NCBI GenBank assembly: GCA_963678705.1
Contig: CAVMBN010000122.1
Span: forward strand, 17,041 to 81,040
Length of the DNA: 64,000 nucleotides
Direction: 5' to 3'
From: Panorpa germanica
Lineage: Eukaryota; Arthropoda; Insecta; Mecoptera; Panorpidae
The position numbers and the translations under genes were made by a program. A model generated the notes under the pieces. That model worked only from the letters and a program-made list of their open reading frames with translations. It was not told the DNA's origin and ran no database searches. Below, in pieces: positions 11,076 through 22,153 of the stretch (position 1 is the stretch's first letter; each line of letters begins with the position of its first letter).

Positions 11076-12788
11076 TCAAAAACGTCTTTCTGTTATTGAT
11101 GGATTTTCTTCGGTTTCTACCTGTATGGGCACTTCTATTAAGTTTATTTCGGTTTTACCTTTTCTTTTTATTGATCTTTTTCTTAAATATAATATTACAA
11201 TAGTACTTATGATTATTACAATGATTATAATAGTGCTTATATTAAAGTAGTGAAATGTAGGTAAGACACTGCTATTTTCTGGTATATCAGGTAATGAACG
11301 AAGTTCATCTCTTAGCTTGTCAATTTCATCTAGATTATTATGTGTTATTTTTATGGGGTTAAATATAGTTATATTTTCGGGTATCTTCATTCTTGGTATG
11401 GATTGCAGGTGGTAGTTAAAGTTCTGCTCTAGATGACGGTTGTAGGTCGTCAGCGAGGTTCCGTCTTTTTGGTCAAGCATGCAGTTTTACTTAAGGTGTA
11501 TCAGGTACGTGTTATGTATGGTGAAGTTGTTACTTCTTTTATTACACCATAGCGTCGCTTGTTGTGGTCTTGGGTAGATTAAAATCCAGGTGCTGTCTTA
11601 AAGGGGTTGTATCTTCGGTCGATCTAGTTTTACATAGACAGGGTGACAGTGTTTAGCTAATCCTTTGATCAGGTTGACTTCACAGGGTGCTTCTTCGTTA
11701 GGCTGGTACTCATTTAGTTCACACATATAGTTTTGTTCTGAAACTTCAGTGCATAGTTTTTCGTGTAGTATGAATTGGTGTTGATTGATTAGTACCAAAG
11801 GTGTTTGTGGTAATATCATTTGGAAATTTTCTTTCGTTGAGACTGGTATGGAGTATAAATGATAGTAATCAAAAGGTGTTGGATTTACCAGAGGTATATT
11901 TAGGATGAAGGTTATTTTTCTATCTCGTTGAAAGGCGGAAACGGAAATTGCTTTTTCGTATTGGGATAAGGTTGCAGCTTGAATAGGGTAAGGTAGTTGT
12001 TCGTAACCTTTGTTTAATTTCTGTATATTTTTTAGTTCATACTCGAGCTGGTTAGCTTGTATTATCGATGGGTGTAGTGTTTTCGTTTTCGCAAATGTGA
12101 TTGCGTTTTCTACATTTTCCACTAGGTGTAGAATTGTTGATATGAAGTCTGTTATCTGCTGGTACGCTATATGTATTTCGATTATTCGGAAATTCTGTTT
12201 AGCTTTCTTCTCTTCTTCGTTCTGGTTTTCTTGAAGCGATTTAATTTGTGACTGGAGTCCTTCCTGGTTGATATTAATGTCTTTTATGTTTTGAGTTAGT
12301 TCGTCTAAAGATTTTGTTATTAGCGATATCTTTTTGTTAGCTATTTCTGACTGACTTTTCTGATTATTTTCCAACTGATGGATGGCTTCTTCGAATTTCA
12401 TTCCATCTTCGGCGTCTAGGTAGCCGGTTATTGCTTTAAAGACGCTTCCTAAGAGGTTTATAGATTCTCTTTGTCGAGTTTTTTTCTAAGGTTGCCAGGA
12501 TTATGTGATCTAATTTTCGCCGTATCTCATCTAAGATTATATTTATTATTTTCTCTTGATTGTTGAACTACGCGTTTGTTCCTTCTGGTATTTTTCTTTG
12601 TATTAATTTTATTTGGGTCTTTACGAGTGTCAACTCATTTAATAAGTTCTTTAACTCCAATGTCTTTATTAGGTGCCATTTGTTGATTTTATTAAATGCG
12701 GTTCCTATTTTTATTGGGTATAGTCCGTTGTTGTCGGCTAGTGAAGTTATTCGACAGTCGTTTAGTCGGTCGCCATAAGTAATGGTGC
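11076..12788 (-). pseudogene. env: Errantivirus envelope glycoprotein gene, broken (provirus 1)
   Basis: Baculovirus-F-like envelope of insect errantiviruses, a membrane fusion protein. Pieces in order on the minus strand: an N-terminal part at about 12788-12480; a furin-like basic site with a fusion-peptide-like region at about 12480-12400; a 267-aa frame at 12401-11598 with a predicted coiled coil in its first 80 residues (heptad-like, Q/N/E/K rich) and several conserved cysteines; and a 134-aa frame at 11480-11076 with one strongly hydrophobic Ile-rich membrane segment and a basic cytoplasmic tail. A stop near 12568 and frame breaks near 12480 and 11600-11480 split the gene. No intact envelope can be produced. 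In this family env is normally made from a spliced RNA. I do not see the splice sites. Confidence 0.85.
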
Positions 12789-15700
12789 TTATGAGGAGAC
12801 ACCATCTGCAATAGAAATTTCTTTTGTACTTACTATTTCATTTGCGTGAGTAATTCTTAACTTATGGTTTCTTTGGTTTTTCAGTTCGTATCGATGGTGT
12901 TCTAGAACTCGGTTAATTGTATAGGGTCCTATGATTCTATTCTTAGTTTTTGATCTGTTTGTTTCTTTTACATAAACAATTTCTCCAGGTCGGAATGTTG
13001 TTTCTGGCCGTTTTTCATTTCGGTGTTCTATGATTTTCGTTTTTTGTTTGTGTATTAAGTCTTGTATTTGACTATACATATTTTTTGTTCTTTGTTTATG
13101 GTGTTCAGAATAGAGTTCTTGCATAGTTTGGCTGTTATTCGCATTCATAGGATTGTGGGACTCTGTATGGCCCGATATGATTTCTTGGGGTGTTTATTTT
13201 GTCGTAGTATTTGGGGTGTTATTATATGCGAGTATTGCGTATATCATTAGATTCTCGGGTTGTTCATCTGGTTCCTTGAGTTTTAGTATCCTGTATAGTT
13301 CGATTAAAGTTGAGTGTAATCTTTCCACTGGTGAATTACCTTCATGATGTAATGCTGTGGTAAACCGTGGTTGTATATCGTGAAATTTGAATAGATCTTC
13401 TATTACTTTATTTTTAAATTCAGTACCGTTGTCGGATGTAATTACTTTTGGTATACCGTGATGTGTAAAGTATGTTATTAGTTGTAAGGATATTTCAGTT
13501 GAACTTTTACTCAAGACTTTTAGTGCTTGGCCAAAGTTTGAGAACTTGTCGATAATCGTAAGGAAGTTCGTGTTTTGGATTGAAAAGGTATCTATGTGTA
13601 GGTGTTCGAACGGTCTCGAAGGTGTTTCTGTTATCTCGAAAGGTGCTTCTACAGGATGTCTGTTGTATTTTGCTTTCTTACAATATTCACATTTATTTAT
13701 ATATGCCGTAACATCTTTTTTTAGTCCTTTCCAAGTATAAAGATTCTTTATTTGCAAGATCGTAGTATCTATACCTCGATGTGTTGTCTTCGCTTCATGA
13801 TATGTTTGAATTATAAAGATTTTATCATCTTTATCTGTGATGTATTTAACTCTTCGCATACAACGTTTTAGTTGCAAGTTTTGGAAATATAGTGGTTTTA
13901 TTCTGCATAATTCTTCGTATATTCTATCTTCGGTATATATGTATGTGACATTTTCAGGTGAGCATCTTGTTTTCAAAACTTCTATCAATTCTTTGGTTAA
14001 ATCTTGTTCCATAACCTCGATAGTGGTCTGCTTGTTACCTTATATGTTGCAGAATATCTCTTGTTTCTTATTAATCATGGTTGGTATGATAATTAATTGA
14101 TTGCTTTTTGTTTCAGGAGGGTCTTCCGTTATAGGTATACCTTCCTCTGAATTATCTTGGGAATGTATGGTTATCAGATCTTCCGTGATTTCATTGATAG
14201 TTTGTTCGGGTATTTGTGATGATGATGGTAGTGCTTCTTGTGCTTTTTTGAGTTCTTTAATATCTTTAATTGTTTGTTGCACGTTTGCATCTTCATCTTC
14301 GTCTGAGGTGTAGTTATTAAACAAGGATTCTGTTTCTATCGCGTTGATTTTGATTCGGGATAGTGCATCTGCATTCTGGTTTAAAGATCCTTTTTTGTAT
14401 TCTATGTCATAGTCGTATTCGCTCAATTTAATCCTCCATCTCGTCATTTTTTAATTTGGGTCTTTTAAATTATTTAACCATATTAAAGGTTTATGGTCTG
14501 TTATCAAGGTGAATTGTCTGCCGTAGAGTTATGGTCGAAAGTATTGTGTTGCTTATATTATTGCTAATAATTCCTTCTCTATAGTGGAGTATTTTTGTTC
14601 AGTATCATTGCGTGTGCGACTTGCATACGCTATAGGTAAATCTATACCTACGGTTCCTTGACTCAGTACTGCGCCAAGGGCTACATTACTAGCGTCTGTT
14701 GTTAGTAGGAACGGTTTTGTAAAATCCGGGTATTTTAGCACGGGGGGAATTGCAAAGAATTTGTTTAGCTGTGTTAAAGATTTTTATGAACTCTACATCA
14801 TGAATTACTTTTGTTCCCTGTTTCAAATATTTCGTCATTGGTTTTGTCAACTGAGCGAAATTTTGAATGAACTTTCGGTAATATCCTAGAAGACCTAAAA
14901 AACTTTTTATTTCCGTAACAGTTTTTAGTATGGGAAATTTTTCAATTGCAATTATCTTATATGGATTAGGTTTTACACCTTCTGGCGTAATTACATGTCC
15001 TAGAAAGTTTGTGCTGTGCTTCATGAATTCGCACTTGTCTAATTAAATTTTCAGATTACCATTCCTGAGTTTATTAAAGACTTTCTTTATGGAATCTAGA
15101 TGTTCTTGTATCGACGTTGAATAAATGATTACGTCGTCCATATAAACCATGCATATTTTTCCGATGTGTTCTCTTAGGGTGTTATCCAGTAGACGTTGGA
15201 ATGTTTAAGGTGCGTTTTTTAGTCCGAAGGGCATTCTTGTGTATTCGTAATGTCCATTGTCAACGCTGAATGCTGTTTTTTCCATTGCAGTAGGTTCAAT
15301 TTCAATTTGATGAAATCCACTTTTCAAATCGATGGTCGTAAAGTACATACATCGTCCGAGTTTGTCTAATGTGTTTGTTATGTTAGGGATAGGATATTTG
15401 TCTGTTATGGTTTTCTTATTTAGTGACCTGTAGTCAATTACCAGACGGAATTTCCTTTCTCCGCTAGCATCTTCTTTCTTTGGAACTATTATTACGGGTG
15501 CGATGTATGGTGATTTGGAGTGTCTTATTATGCCTCGTTCTAGCATCTGCTTTATTTGCATTTGGACTTCTTCTTTATAAATTTGAGGATATCTATATGC
15601 CTTAGAGTAGATGGGATCTGTATCAGTTAGCTTAAAGGTATGCTTGATTTCATTTGTGAACGTTAGTGGTTGATTATCTTGTAGGACTAGGTCTGTATAT

Positions 15701-16190
15701 TGTGATAGTAAGTGGTTTAGTTTATAATATTCTTCTTCATTAAGATGACTGTCACATATGTTGAAGGTATTTAATGTATTGGCATTACTTCCTTGATAGT
15801 GTATAGGTATTCTTGCATTCTTTGTTATTAACAATTTTTTATTAAAGTCAATAGTTGCATCAAGTTGTCTTAGTAAATCTGTGCCAATTAAGCCATCGTA
15901 TTTCTTGTTGAATCGGAACATATATAATTTGCAGGTGTCATTGCTGTTAAACACAGGGAATAGTTGTACTGTTGCGACGTGATTATGTATTGTTTTTGCA
16001 TGTGGTGTTAGTATCTCAAAAGTTTCCTTTTTTACATATTCAGGTACATTTCTATATACAACATTCGGGTTTATTAATGTATTCGTACTTCCAGTGTCTA
16101 TCAGTAGTTTTAAGTTTAGTGTGGGTTCGATGATGTACGGTAGGTGGGTAGTAGTATTATTATTCACTATGATTTGTTTTCCAAGTTCGG
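12789..16190 (-). pseudogene. pol: Errantivirus pol (protease, RT, RNase H, integrase), broken (provirus 1)
   Basis: Polyprotein that matures Gag, copies the RNA and integrates the DNA. Pol lies in the -1 frame relative to the end of gag. Domains: protease with LLIDTGS at about 16080; RT with FRLVIDYRSLNKKT, FTTIDLKSGFHQIE and MPFGLKNA at 15490-15205, then a YMDD-type box at about 15140; RNase H at 14741-14553 ([18 protein letters not shown]); integrase HHCC zinc motif at about 13810-13680 (CEYCKK), core D and SDNGTEF at about 13600-13410, and a GPYTINRVLEHHRYEL module at about 12930. Stops or shifts occur after 15205, near 15040, 14760, 14530, 14450 and 14040, and one stop falls at 13193. 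The 272-aa integrase frame (14012-13194) is the longest surviving piece. Confidence 0.92.
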
Positions 16191-17334
16191 GTCTATCTGA
16201 TTATCCTCGTTAATTTCTTCATTGATATCTAACAATTCAGGGTATGAGTTTTGAATAATCTCGTACATTTGTTCAGAAGTGATATATTCATTTTCTTCTT
16301 CAAGAAAACTCTCACTTTCCAAATTGTTTATTTCCATCGGTGTCGTGTGATTGTTATCACAAACAGTTCTTTGCGACGGATCTACTGCCATAGGGGTCCA
16401 CTGTTCCGCGTATGGGAACATTTGGTTTGTTTTTCCAAATGTTTGTAGTCTGAGGTTGATCTCTCTGGAATTTCTGTCGATATGATTTATTTCCAGTTGT
16501 TTGTTGATTGTTAATATACCGTAATCTGAATCTTGGTGCAAAGGTTTTGTTATTTTGGTAATTGTTTGGTGTCTGGAACCTGGGATTTAATACTGGTGGT
16601 TTGTAGTAATTTTGTGGTTTGTAATAATTTTGTTGTTGAACAGCTCTCTCTCTCACTTGATTTTGTAGTGGGTTTTCATTCATCGGTGGTTGATATGTAC
16701 TCGTATGTCGTTATAAAACATGCTGTATATTTTCTTCCTCCTTAATGAATTTGATAGCTTCTTCCAACGTAGTGGGTCTCATGGTTCTTATGTAGAAACC
16801 CATTTGAGGTTTTAGCCCTGTTATGAAGGCTTTTAATATAAGGTTGTCGTATAGGCTGCTTTTAATGTTCAAACTACCTGGTTCATTCATTTTGCAATTT
16901 GTATATAACAATGCTCTATGGTCTTGGCATCTTTCGTAAAATGCTTGGCAAGTTTCAGGGTGTGCCTGTCTTAGATGATACGCGTCGAATATTAAGCTTT
17001 GTTCGTTTCGTTGGTCAGCGAAATTAGCACGCAATATATCTAATAGTTCTTTTAGGGATTTTATTTCTCGTCCGAAGGTTACTGCTGCGGCTTGTCCAGT
17101 CAATTTGCTTGTAAAGACATTTCGGAGCATGCAATTTTCTCCTTCATTCTGGGATCCGTATATCTCTAGGATATCAGCACAGGATCTGATCTACTCATCT
17201 AATGCTGCTGGATTTTCATCGTAGGGACGTATTGTGCTGATGGCGTCGGATATCGGTACTACCTGTCTTATTTGTCTTTCTCTCGGTAGTGGGACGTTAA
17301 TTGCTTCATTTAAGGGTGCATTTGCGTTCGCCAT
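16167..17334 (-). pseudogene. gag: Errantivirus gag, broken by two stops and a frameshift (provirus 1)
   Basis: Structural capsid polyprotein. ATG at 17334 (MANANAPLNEAINVP) begins a frame that runs to about 16357 with in-frame stops near 17195 and 16711. It contains the capsid-like helical region (LLDILRANFADQRNEQSLIF) and an Asn/Gln/Arg-rich C-terminal region instead of a CCHC zinc knuckle, which is usual for this lineage. Near 16430 the reading shifts to the frame 16541-16167, an acidic Gag tail (MEINNLESESFLEEEN) that stops at 16168 close to the start of pol. The start is placed by the ATG and by its distance from the primer site. Confidence 0.88.
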
Positions 17335-17600
17335 TTTTATTTAGGTTTGGTTAGGTTAGGTGAGGAACGATGTGAATTTTTGGGGAAAAAAAAAGGAAAG
17401 AAAATTTCAAATGACTTACAGTAACGCTGTGATTTTTATTTGTATTTTCTTGTGATGATTGTCTCTGCTTAGCGGCTACGAAGCCTCCTTTTTCTTTTTC
17501 ACTGTTGTTATTATTTGTTCCACTTTTTATTAGTAAGCTCGTTTTTTACCGGATTAAGAGTTAGGAAACTCAAATTTTTCTTTTTAAAGAGAAATTTCTG

Positions 17601-17620
17601 GTATCTGCACGACTGCGCCA
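17601..17620 (-). other. tRNA-Ser-type primer binding site (provirus 1)
   Basis: Minus-strand TGGCGCAGTCG directly follows the 5' LTR and is complementary to a 3'-terminal CGACTGCGCCA of tRNA-Ser, the primer of the 297/17.6/ZAM group. The same site occurs in provirus 2. Confidence 0.8.
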
Positions 17621-18057
17621 GTTAAGATCGGGGAGCTTAACGATGTTAAAAAAAAACTAATTTAAATTTTTATTAAAAGGTTATATTTCACTTGTTAATT
17701 ACTTGTTACAATTTTAAAAATTTATTCTTAGGTAACTATGTTTTGTTCACTTAATTCTAATTGACAGTAATTTGCTATAAATTACAATGGACTAATATAA
17801 AGTATAACTACTCCGCGATGGAAAGTTAGTAATTATAATGACCCAGAGTGTTGGGAGTTGTATTCTTTTATAGTAAGTTATTATTGATATTGTCTCCTGT
17901 TGATGTCTGGAATATTTCCTGTTTACTCTAAGAAACTTGGATTAGATCGTTGCTTCCTAGGATTCAATATCTGTTGGTTGTTTACTAGTGATGACAGATT
18001 AGTACTGAGAACTATTGTTCTAATAAAGTCTGTTAGTTGATGTTGCAGGTGGTAACT
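17620..18057 (-). repeat. 5' LTR of provirus 1
   Basis: 438-bp LTR paired with 10614-11049. It ends TAACT and is followed by the CTGG TSD at 18058-18061. In element orientation this LTR would carry the promoter. I cannot place a TATA box with confidence. Confidence 0.93.
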
Positions 18058-19211
18058 CTGGGCACGTCGCATTATGAATTAGAACAAAGCAGTAGATTAA
18101 CACATTGGTGTATCGGTCCTAATATTTATGAATAAAGATATTTGTATCAAACCTTAAGTTCCACTTATAATTATTAATTAGTACACCGTATTGTTTCTAA
18201 CAGTACAATAAACTGTACCTACAGCGAGGGTATCGCGGATACACCAATACTAGCTTTAATCGGTTGCCGAACAACAAGCCAGCAGAGGCGTCATTATCTA
18301 ATATGAAACGAGTTAGTGTATTCTAGTGGAATTTCGAAGCGGCATAGCCCAGCATATCACAGGAGATCAAAGAAAACAATACGTTATGATAAAGCAAAGG
18401 AAGCAGCTCGCAAATACAATGTGAAAGAATTGTTGTTGCTTAACTTATCGGAGAAACTGCACGCTAAGACAAGCGGAAAATACATTCAAAATTCAAGATT
18501 CATTTTAAGTGGTTACAGTCCTACAAATCAATATTGTGCTGTTCTTAAAATACGTAGACACGTAAGAATAAGCATCGTACCGGAAGTGATTATGTGACCA
18601 TGTGTTTAAAATCAATTCAGGTTGTGTAATAGGTGAGGTGATTGTATGTGCATCAACAGTCATATATAACATAACGTATCACAGGAACTGATAGTGAATA
18701 AGGCCTGTGCCGAAATGCAAGTAGCAAACCGTTTGTGTTATATTGTAGACCTATGATGACAGTAAACGTCGGTCTGCGGACAGTATAGCATAAGCAAGTA
18801 ATTATGTCTAAAGGCCGCTTCGCCGATATTCATAATTAAGTAGGGATACAGGTCGGAGGGCCTATATTCATGTAATGTTGAAATGTTGTATTTTGGGTAG
18901 GCTAATTCTGGTGCCTATGTAAAATGGAACGTGAGTGTTGGTTATTTCTGAATAAAGGTTTCTGCAGGGCCAGAATTCATAGAGTCCAATGCGAAAATTT
19001 TTAATGACATGTAGAGATAATGAATAGTTTGACACAACTGCTTCTTTTTTTTACATGCGTTTGCACTTCTTTGTTCTATCGTTCATTTTGTTATTACAAT
19101 AACCACCCAGGTCATGGTCGATTTAGCGTCAGGTTGACCGAATGATAACAGTTGCTGCGACATAGCATAGCTGAGTCAAGATATTCCAGGAACAGGGCAC
19201 ATTCAAATACA
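18058..19211. other. Probable continuation of the Ty3/gypsy 3' end
   Basis: Sequence between provirus 1 and the repeated LTR segment. It should be contiguous with 10613 if the provirus is removed. No known protein is visible except the small unidentified frame at 18316-18597. Confidence 0.35.
18316..18597 (+). CDS. Unrecognised 93-aa open frame
   Basis: The frame lacks a good homologue to my knowledge. It is basic, rich in Lys/Arg/Ser/Tyr, with no signal peptide or membrane segment. Its first codon is not a clear ATG (GTG/TTG type). It lies inside presumed retrotransposon LTR or 3' sequence, so a chance open frame or an eroded element ORF is more likely than a host gene. Confidence 0.15.
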   Translation: MYSSGISKRHSPAYHRRSKKTIRYDKAKEAARKYNVKELLLLNLSEKLHAKTSGKYIQNSRFILSGYSPTNQYCAVLKIRRHVRISIVPEVIM

Positions 19212-19492
19212 ATGGACCACTGTTTCGGACCTACAAGGAAGATGGATTACGCATAACACTTATGACCTAACAAGATTGTGGATCAGATGGAGGGGTATCG
19301 GGAATGGGCGACAACGACAGGTGTGAGTGCACGCAAAACCTGGATATCGCCTGGATTCGTCTCGGATATAAACACTCTTACTGATGGCTTTTGCCAGCGA
19401 TTGTTGATTTGACTATATTTATAATTTTACATATTTTATTCGGATTGATTATTAATAAATATATTCTTGTTGAATTGATTGTAATGTTTTAA
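19212..19492 (+). repeat. 3' LTR end of the Ty3/gypsy element (copy 1)
   Basis: Copy of 6261-6536 in direct orientation. It starts ATGGACCACTGTTTCGGACC and ends at the shared TTGATTGTAAT motif. Small indels separate the copies, consistent with an old insertion. Confidence 0.6.
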
Positions 19493-19494
19493 TT

Positions 19495-19613
19495 AAATAT
19501 TTTGTAATTCATGTACTGACAACAAAACGCACTATTTCATTTTATATTTATTGATAATATAAAAAGATTAACAAAAAATGTATGTGCTGAAGGCAATTTA
19601 ATATAACAATAAT
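19495..19613 (-). repeat. Fragment of the Ty1/copia LTR
   Basis: Matches 35344-35465 beside the copia element (shared ACAAAACGCACTATTT and AAAAATGTATGTGCTGAAG-like blocks). It abuts the gypsy LTR end, so it is either a truncated insertion or a rearrangement junction. Confidence 0.6.
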
Positions 19614-19767
19614 ACCAGGGGCCGGTCACTCTCTAACAAATTTTTCGTACAAAATTTGGCATCATTTCGACATGTGGCGGTCGCATAACGGAAAATTGGA
19701 ACTAGTAGATATTTGTGGGAGGAGCCTATATTTCGAATTTAATTATTATAAAATTTAAAAATAAAAA

Positions 19768-19824
19768 AATATTTTTTTTAAGTGCAATAACTTTTGAGAG
19801 TTATTAGCACTTAAAAAAAATATT
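19768..19824. repeat. Perfect-type hairpin, 25-bp arms
   Basis: 19768-19792 pairs with 19799-19824 apart from one unpaired base, leaving a 6-bp loop. The arms contain AAGTGC flanked by A/T runs. It lies in non-coding DNA and could form a strong hairpin. No function can be assigned. Confidence 0.6.
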
Positions 19825-19911
19825 AATTTACCACTTATTCAACCTTATTACTATTTTAGTAAAAGAGTTTAATTTTAGTTATAATATATTCTTTATTATT
19901 TTTTTTTTTTT

Positions 19912-20315
19912 AAATCGCCAGCAATGATTAGAGGTAGTCTAAAGTTAATATGTTTGACAATAGTTTCATTAGCAAGCTTTATGCGTTGTTGTCTATATTT
20001 GTCTTATCCTGAAAAATTATATATATTTACTAATCTATGACCTTCAACAGTTATCGATAGGATACGTCCATCTTCTTCACATATGCAATCTGTAGCTTCT
20101 ATTCCAGGCCTTAACAAATTTGCAGTTCCTCTATTATTTATCCCAATGTTCGAGATATAGGAATAATGTTTGAAGAAACTTAAATTTTCTATATTAACTT
20201 CTTGTAATAAAATTATGTCCAAATCGTGGTCTATAATAAATTGTTTCAGCATAATTTTAGATGTTACAGAGGATAATCCATTGATATTAAATGTTGCAAA
20301 TGTTCTTAGTACCAT
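19912..20315 (-). pseudogene. LINE ORF2 endonuclease (APE-type), truncated
   Basis: Starts MVLRTFATFNINGL, the first strand of exonuclease-endonuclease-phosphatase folds with the metal-binding Asn (FNING), followed by IILLQEV, which carries the catalytic Glu. A stop at 20004 interrupts the frame. Beyond it the sequence continues KLANETIVKHINFRLPLIIA and reaches the GD of the conserved AGDFN box, at which point it turns into poly(A). The endonuclease normally nicks the target DNA. Here it lacks its second half, and RT is absent. Confidence 0.75.
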
Positions 20316-20342
20316 ATTAATAAGATATTGAATAAATTAAGG

Positions 20343-21359
20343 TTATTCAATTGTTTTATCTTTTATATCCATTGCTTTTCCTGTCACTTTTTTTTGTTTC
20401 TTTGGTCTTTTGTTATTTTTCTTATCTTTTTTTTCCAATCCTATATCCATTTTGGATGCAGCGGAATTATCTGAGCAATCTTCAATTTCAGAATTTGCCA
20501 AAGTATCTTCATTTGACGATGATTCTACAATTTTTCTCTTAATTTCTTTGTGTGCTGTAGGAATTTTGGACAAATTATCATTATTATTTACAATCGCAAT
20601 AGTATCATCATTAATAGCTGTTGAAATGATTTTTGTTTCCTTTTGCGTATTCTTTGGCATTAAGGGTGGAAAAATTGAATTATTGACAAAACTTAATTCT
20701 TCATTTTTTGATTCAGTTGGAACAACACAATCAGTTACCGCTTTGTCATTCATTGTATTCCCCGCAATGGCTGCATAGCTGCGTGCGAAACCATTTGAAT
20801 TTAATCTGTTGCTAATTTTAGTAGGGCAATCTTGTCCTAAATGGTCTTCTCTATCACAAAACCTACAAGTTTTCTTTTGGGTAGCATAGCTAACCCAAAC
20901 CTTTCTGCCAATCATTGGTATGTACGATGGGATTTCTTTCTTTAAAATCATCTTTATTGATCTTGTTCCGTTATAAACTGGGAAAGGCATATCTCTACCC
21001 CATGTTTCTTTTTTGATGCTAATAACTGTACCATATCCTTGTAGTGCGTGTTGTATCGTTATATCTTGAATTTCATATTCTATATTGTGCATTCTTACAA
21101 TTGTGAATTTATCGGCTCTTTCTATATACACATTATAATTATTGTCATCCGTACCTTTGTAAATTATTTTCCCATTTGTCATTTCAATAATGTTATCAAT
21201 TAATAAATGTTCTGCAATTTTCACAATCATTGCCATCACATCTTCCACTGATAATTTTAAATCGTTTTTTAAAAATAAGTGTAATTCGGTAAACGTCATT
21301 CTATAAATCACTTCGACGAAGTCTACACTTAAGGTGTTTTTCCTATTATTATTTTCCAT
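20343..21359 (-). CDS. LINE ORF1 protein (Gag-like, single CCHC zinc knuckle), intact
   Basis: 338-aa frame from ATG 21359 to a stop at 20343 with no break. One CCHC knuckle of the form C-x2-C-x4-H-x4-C (CRFCDREDHLGQDC) sits at about residues 165-180. The N-terminal half has an RRM-like pattern of alternating strands and helices. The C-terminal third is Lys/Asn/Ser rich and ends with a strongly basic stretch (KKDKKNNKRPKKQKK), probably for RNA or nuclear binding. ORF1 proteins coat element RNA. ORF2 follows 27 bp downstream. Although open, the copy is dead in cis because ORF2 is truncated. The clade (jockey, R1, LOA) is not certain from ORF1 alone. Confidence 0.8.
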   Translation of the reverse strand: MENNNRKNTLSVDFVEVIYRMTFTELHLFLKNDLKLSVEDVMAMIVKIAEHLLIDNIIEMTNGKIIYKGTDDNNYNVYIERADKFTIVRMHNIEYEIQDITIQHALQGYGTVISIKKETWGRDMPFPVYNGTRSIKMILKKEIPSYIPMIGRKVWVSYATQKKTCRFCDREDHLGQDCPTKISNRLNSNGFARSYAAIAGNTMNDKAVTDCVVPTESKNEELSFVNNSIFPPLMPKNTQKETKIISTAINDDTIAIVNNNDNLSKIPTAHKEIKRKIVESSSNEDTLANSEIEDCSDNSAASKMDIGLEKKDKKNNKRPKKQKKVTGKAMDIKDKTIE

Positions 21360-21480
21360 TTTTTTTAATCAAATCAAATTCTTACACCTATTTATTAATT
21401 TATGATAATTTATTTAAATTATTTAAATAATTTTTTAAATACATTTATTTTTAAATGCGCGGAAAGGATGTTTATTCCAC

Positions 21481-22153
21481 GAAAAAACAAATGACTGTGA
21501 TTATTCATACACAATAACTATTATTTGGTTAACAATACAAATTCATTAAAAAAGTTGTATTACAATCCCTAAAATATGTAAATACTTAAAGCGTCGACGA
21601 AGAATTAAAGATATATATTTTACATAACATAAATTTCTGTACAAAAACAATAATTTAAGTTTTCAGTCGTTAATAATCCTTTTAAAGAATATATAATGTT
21701 ACATATCAAATTACGATAGTAGCAAAAGATATTTTATTAAAGTCTTTTGCATTTAATTAATGATAATGTAGCAGAATTATGTTAAATTTCCGTAAATAAT
21801 AAAACGTTAACTAATTATTAAATCAGTTAACATTTTGAGTTTGAAGGAAACTATGTACGAAAGAAATTAAGTATGAACCAATAGAAAAAGAAATACTAAT
21901 CAGAAAATAATAATGTAAACGTTAATGTACTAAATTATGCACGTATACCTTTAATTTTAGCTTTATAAAAATCTGTAGCTCCTCATTTGCATTTAATCTA
22001 AATCAAAGCGTAGATCATTTCCTTTCAGCAAGGTATTCATACTGCCACATGATTTATTTGACAGAGTTCTAATAGCTGCATAATATTATTTTTCTCCAGC
22101 ATAGTTTAGTATTCTGCTTTGTTCTTCAAATAGAGCAGCATCGTTAGACTGGA
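21481..22153. other. Gene-free AT-rich stretch
   Basis: No supported feature. The part near 22080-22150 may be the 3' untranslated region of the two-exon reading frame on the minus strand. Confidence 0.35.

Larger units (their letters stand above)
10614..18057 (-). mobile_element. Errantivirus-type endogenous retrovirus 1 (complete, with LTRs, gag, pol, env)
   Basis: A 7444-bp provirus on the minus strand. It has two LTRs of about 437 bp differing at roughly a dozen positions (about 3%), flanked by the 4-bp TSD CTGG (10610-10613 and 18058-18061). LTR ends are AGTTA...TAACT-like, as in the gypsy/297/17.6 group. Next to the 5' LTR a TGGCGCAGTCG primer site matches the 3' end of tRNA-Ser. A purine-rich tract (AGGAAGGGAGG) precedes the 3' LTR. 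Gag, pol and env occur in the standard order, each with stops or shifts, so it is not able to replicate. It is inserted in the 3' end of the older Ty3/gypsy element. Confidence 0.93.
19899..21480 (-). mobile_element. LINE copy ending at an internal poly(A) in its endonuclease
   Basis: 5' half of a non-LTR retrotransposon on the minus strand: a short leader (about 21480-21360), complete ORF1 (21359-20343), a 27-bp gap and the first third of ORF2. The ORF2 sequence runs into a 13-base T run on the plus strand (19899-19911), that is A13 in sense orientation. LINE copies are usually 5'-truncated. This one keeps the 5' end and loses the 3' end, which suggests retrotransposition of a prematurely polyadenylated RNA. 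Confidence 0.7.

Noticed and set aside
12010-12234. Several plus-strand frames across 11029-17130
   Set aside because: All are shadows of the minus-strand provirus genes and have no motifs.
20410-20778. 122-aa plus-strand open frame
   Set aside because: Antisense shadow of the intact LINE ORF1.
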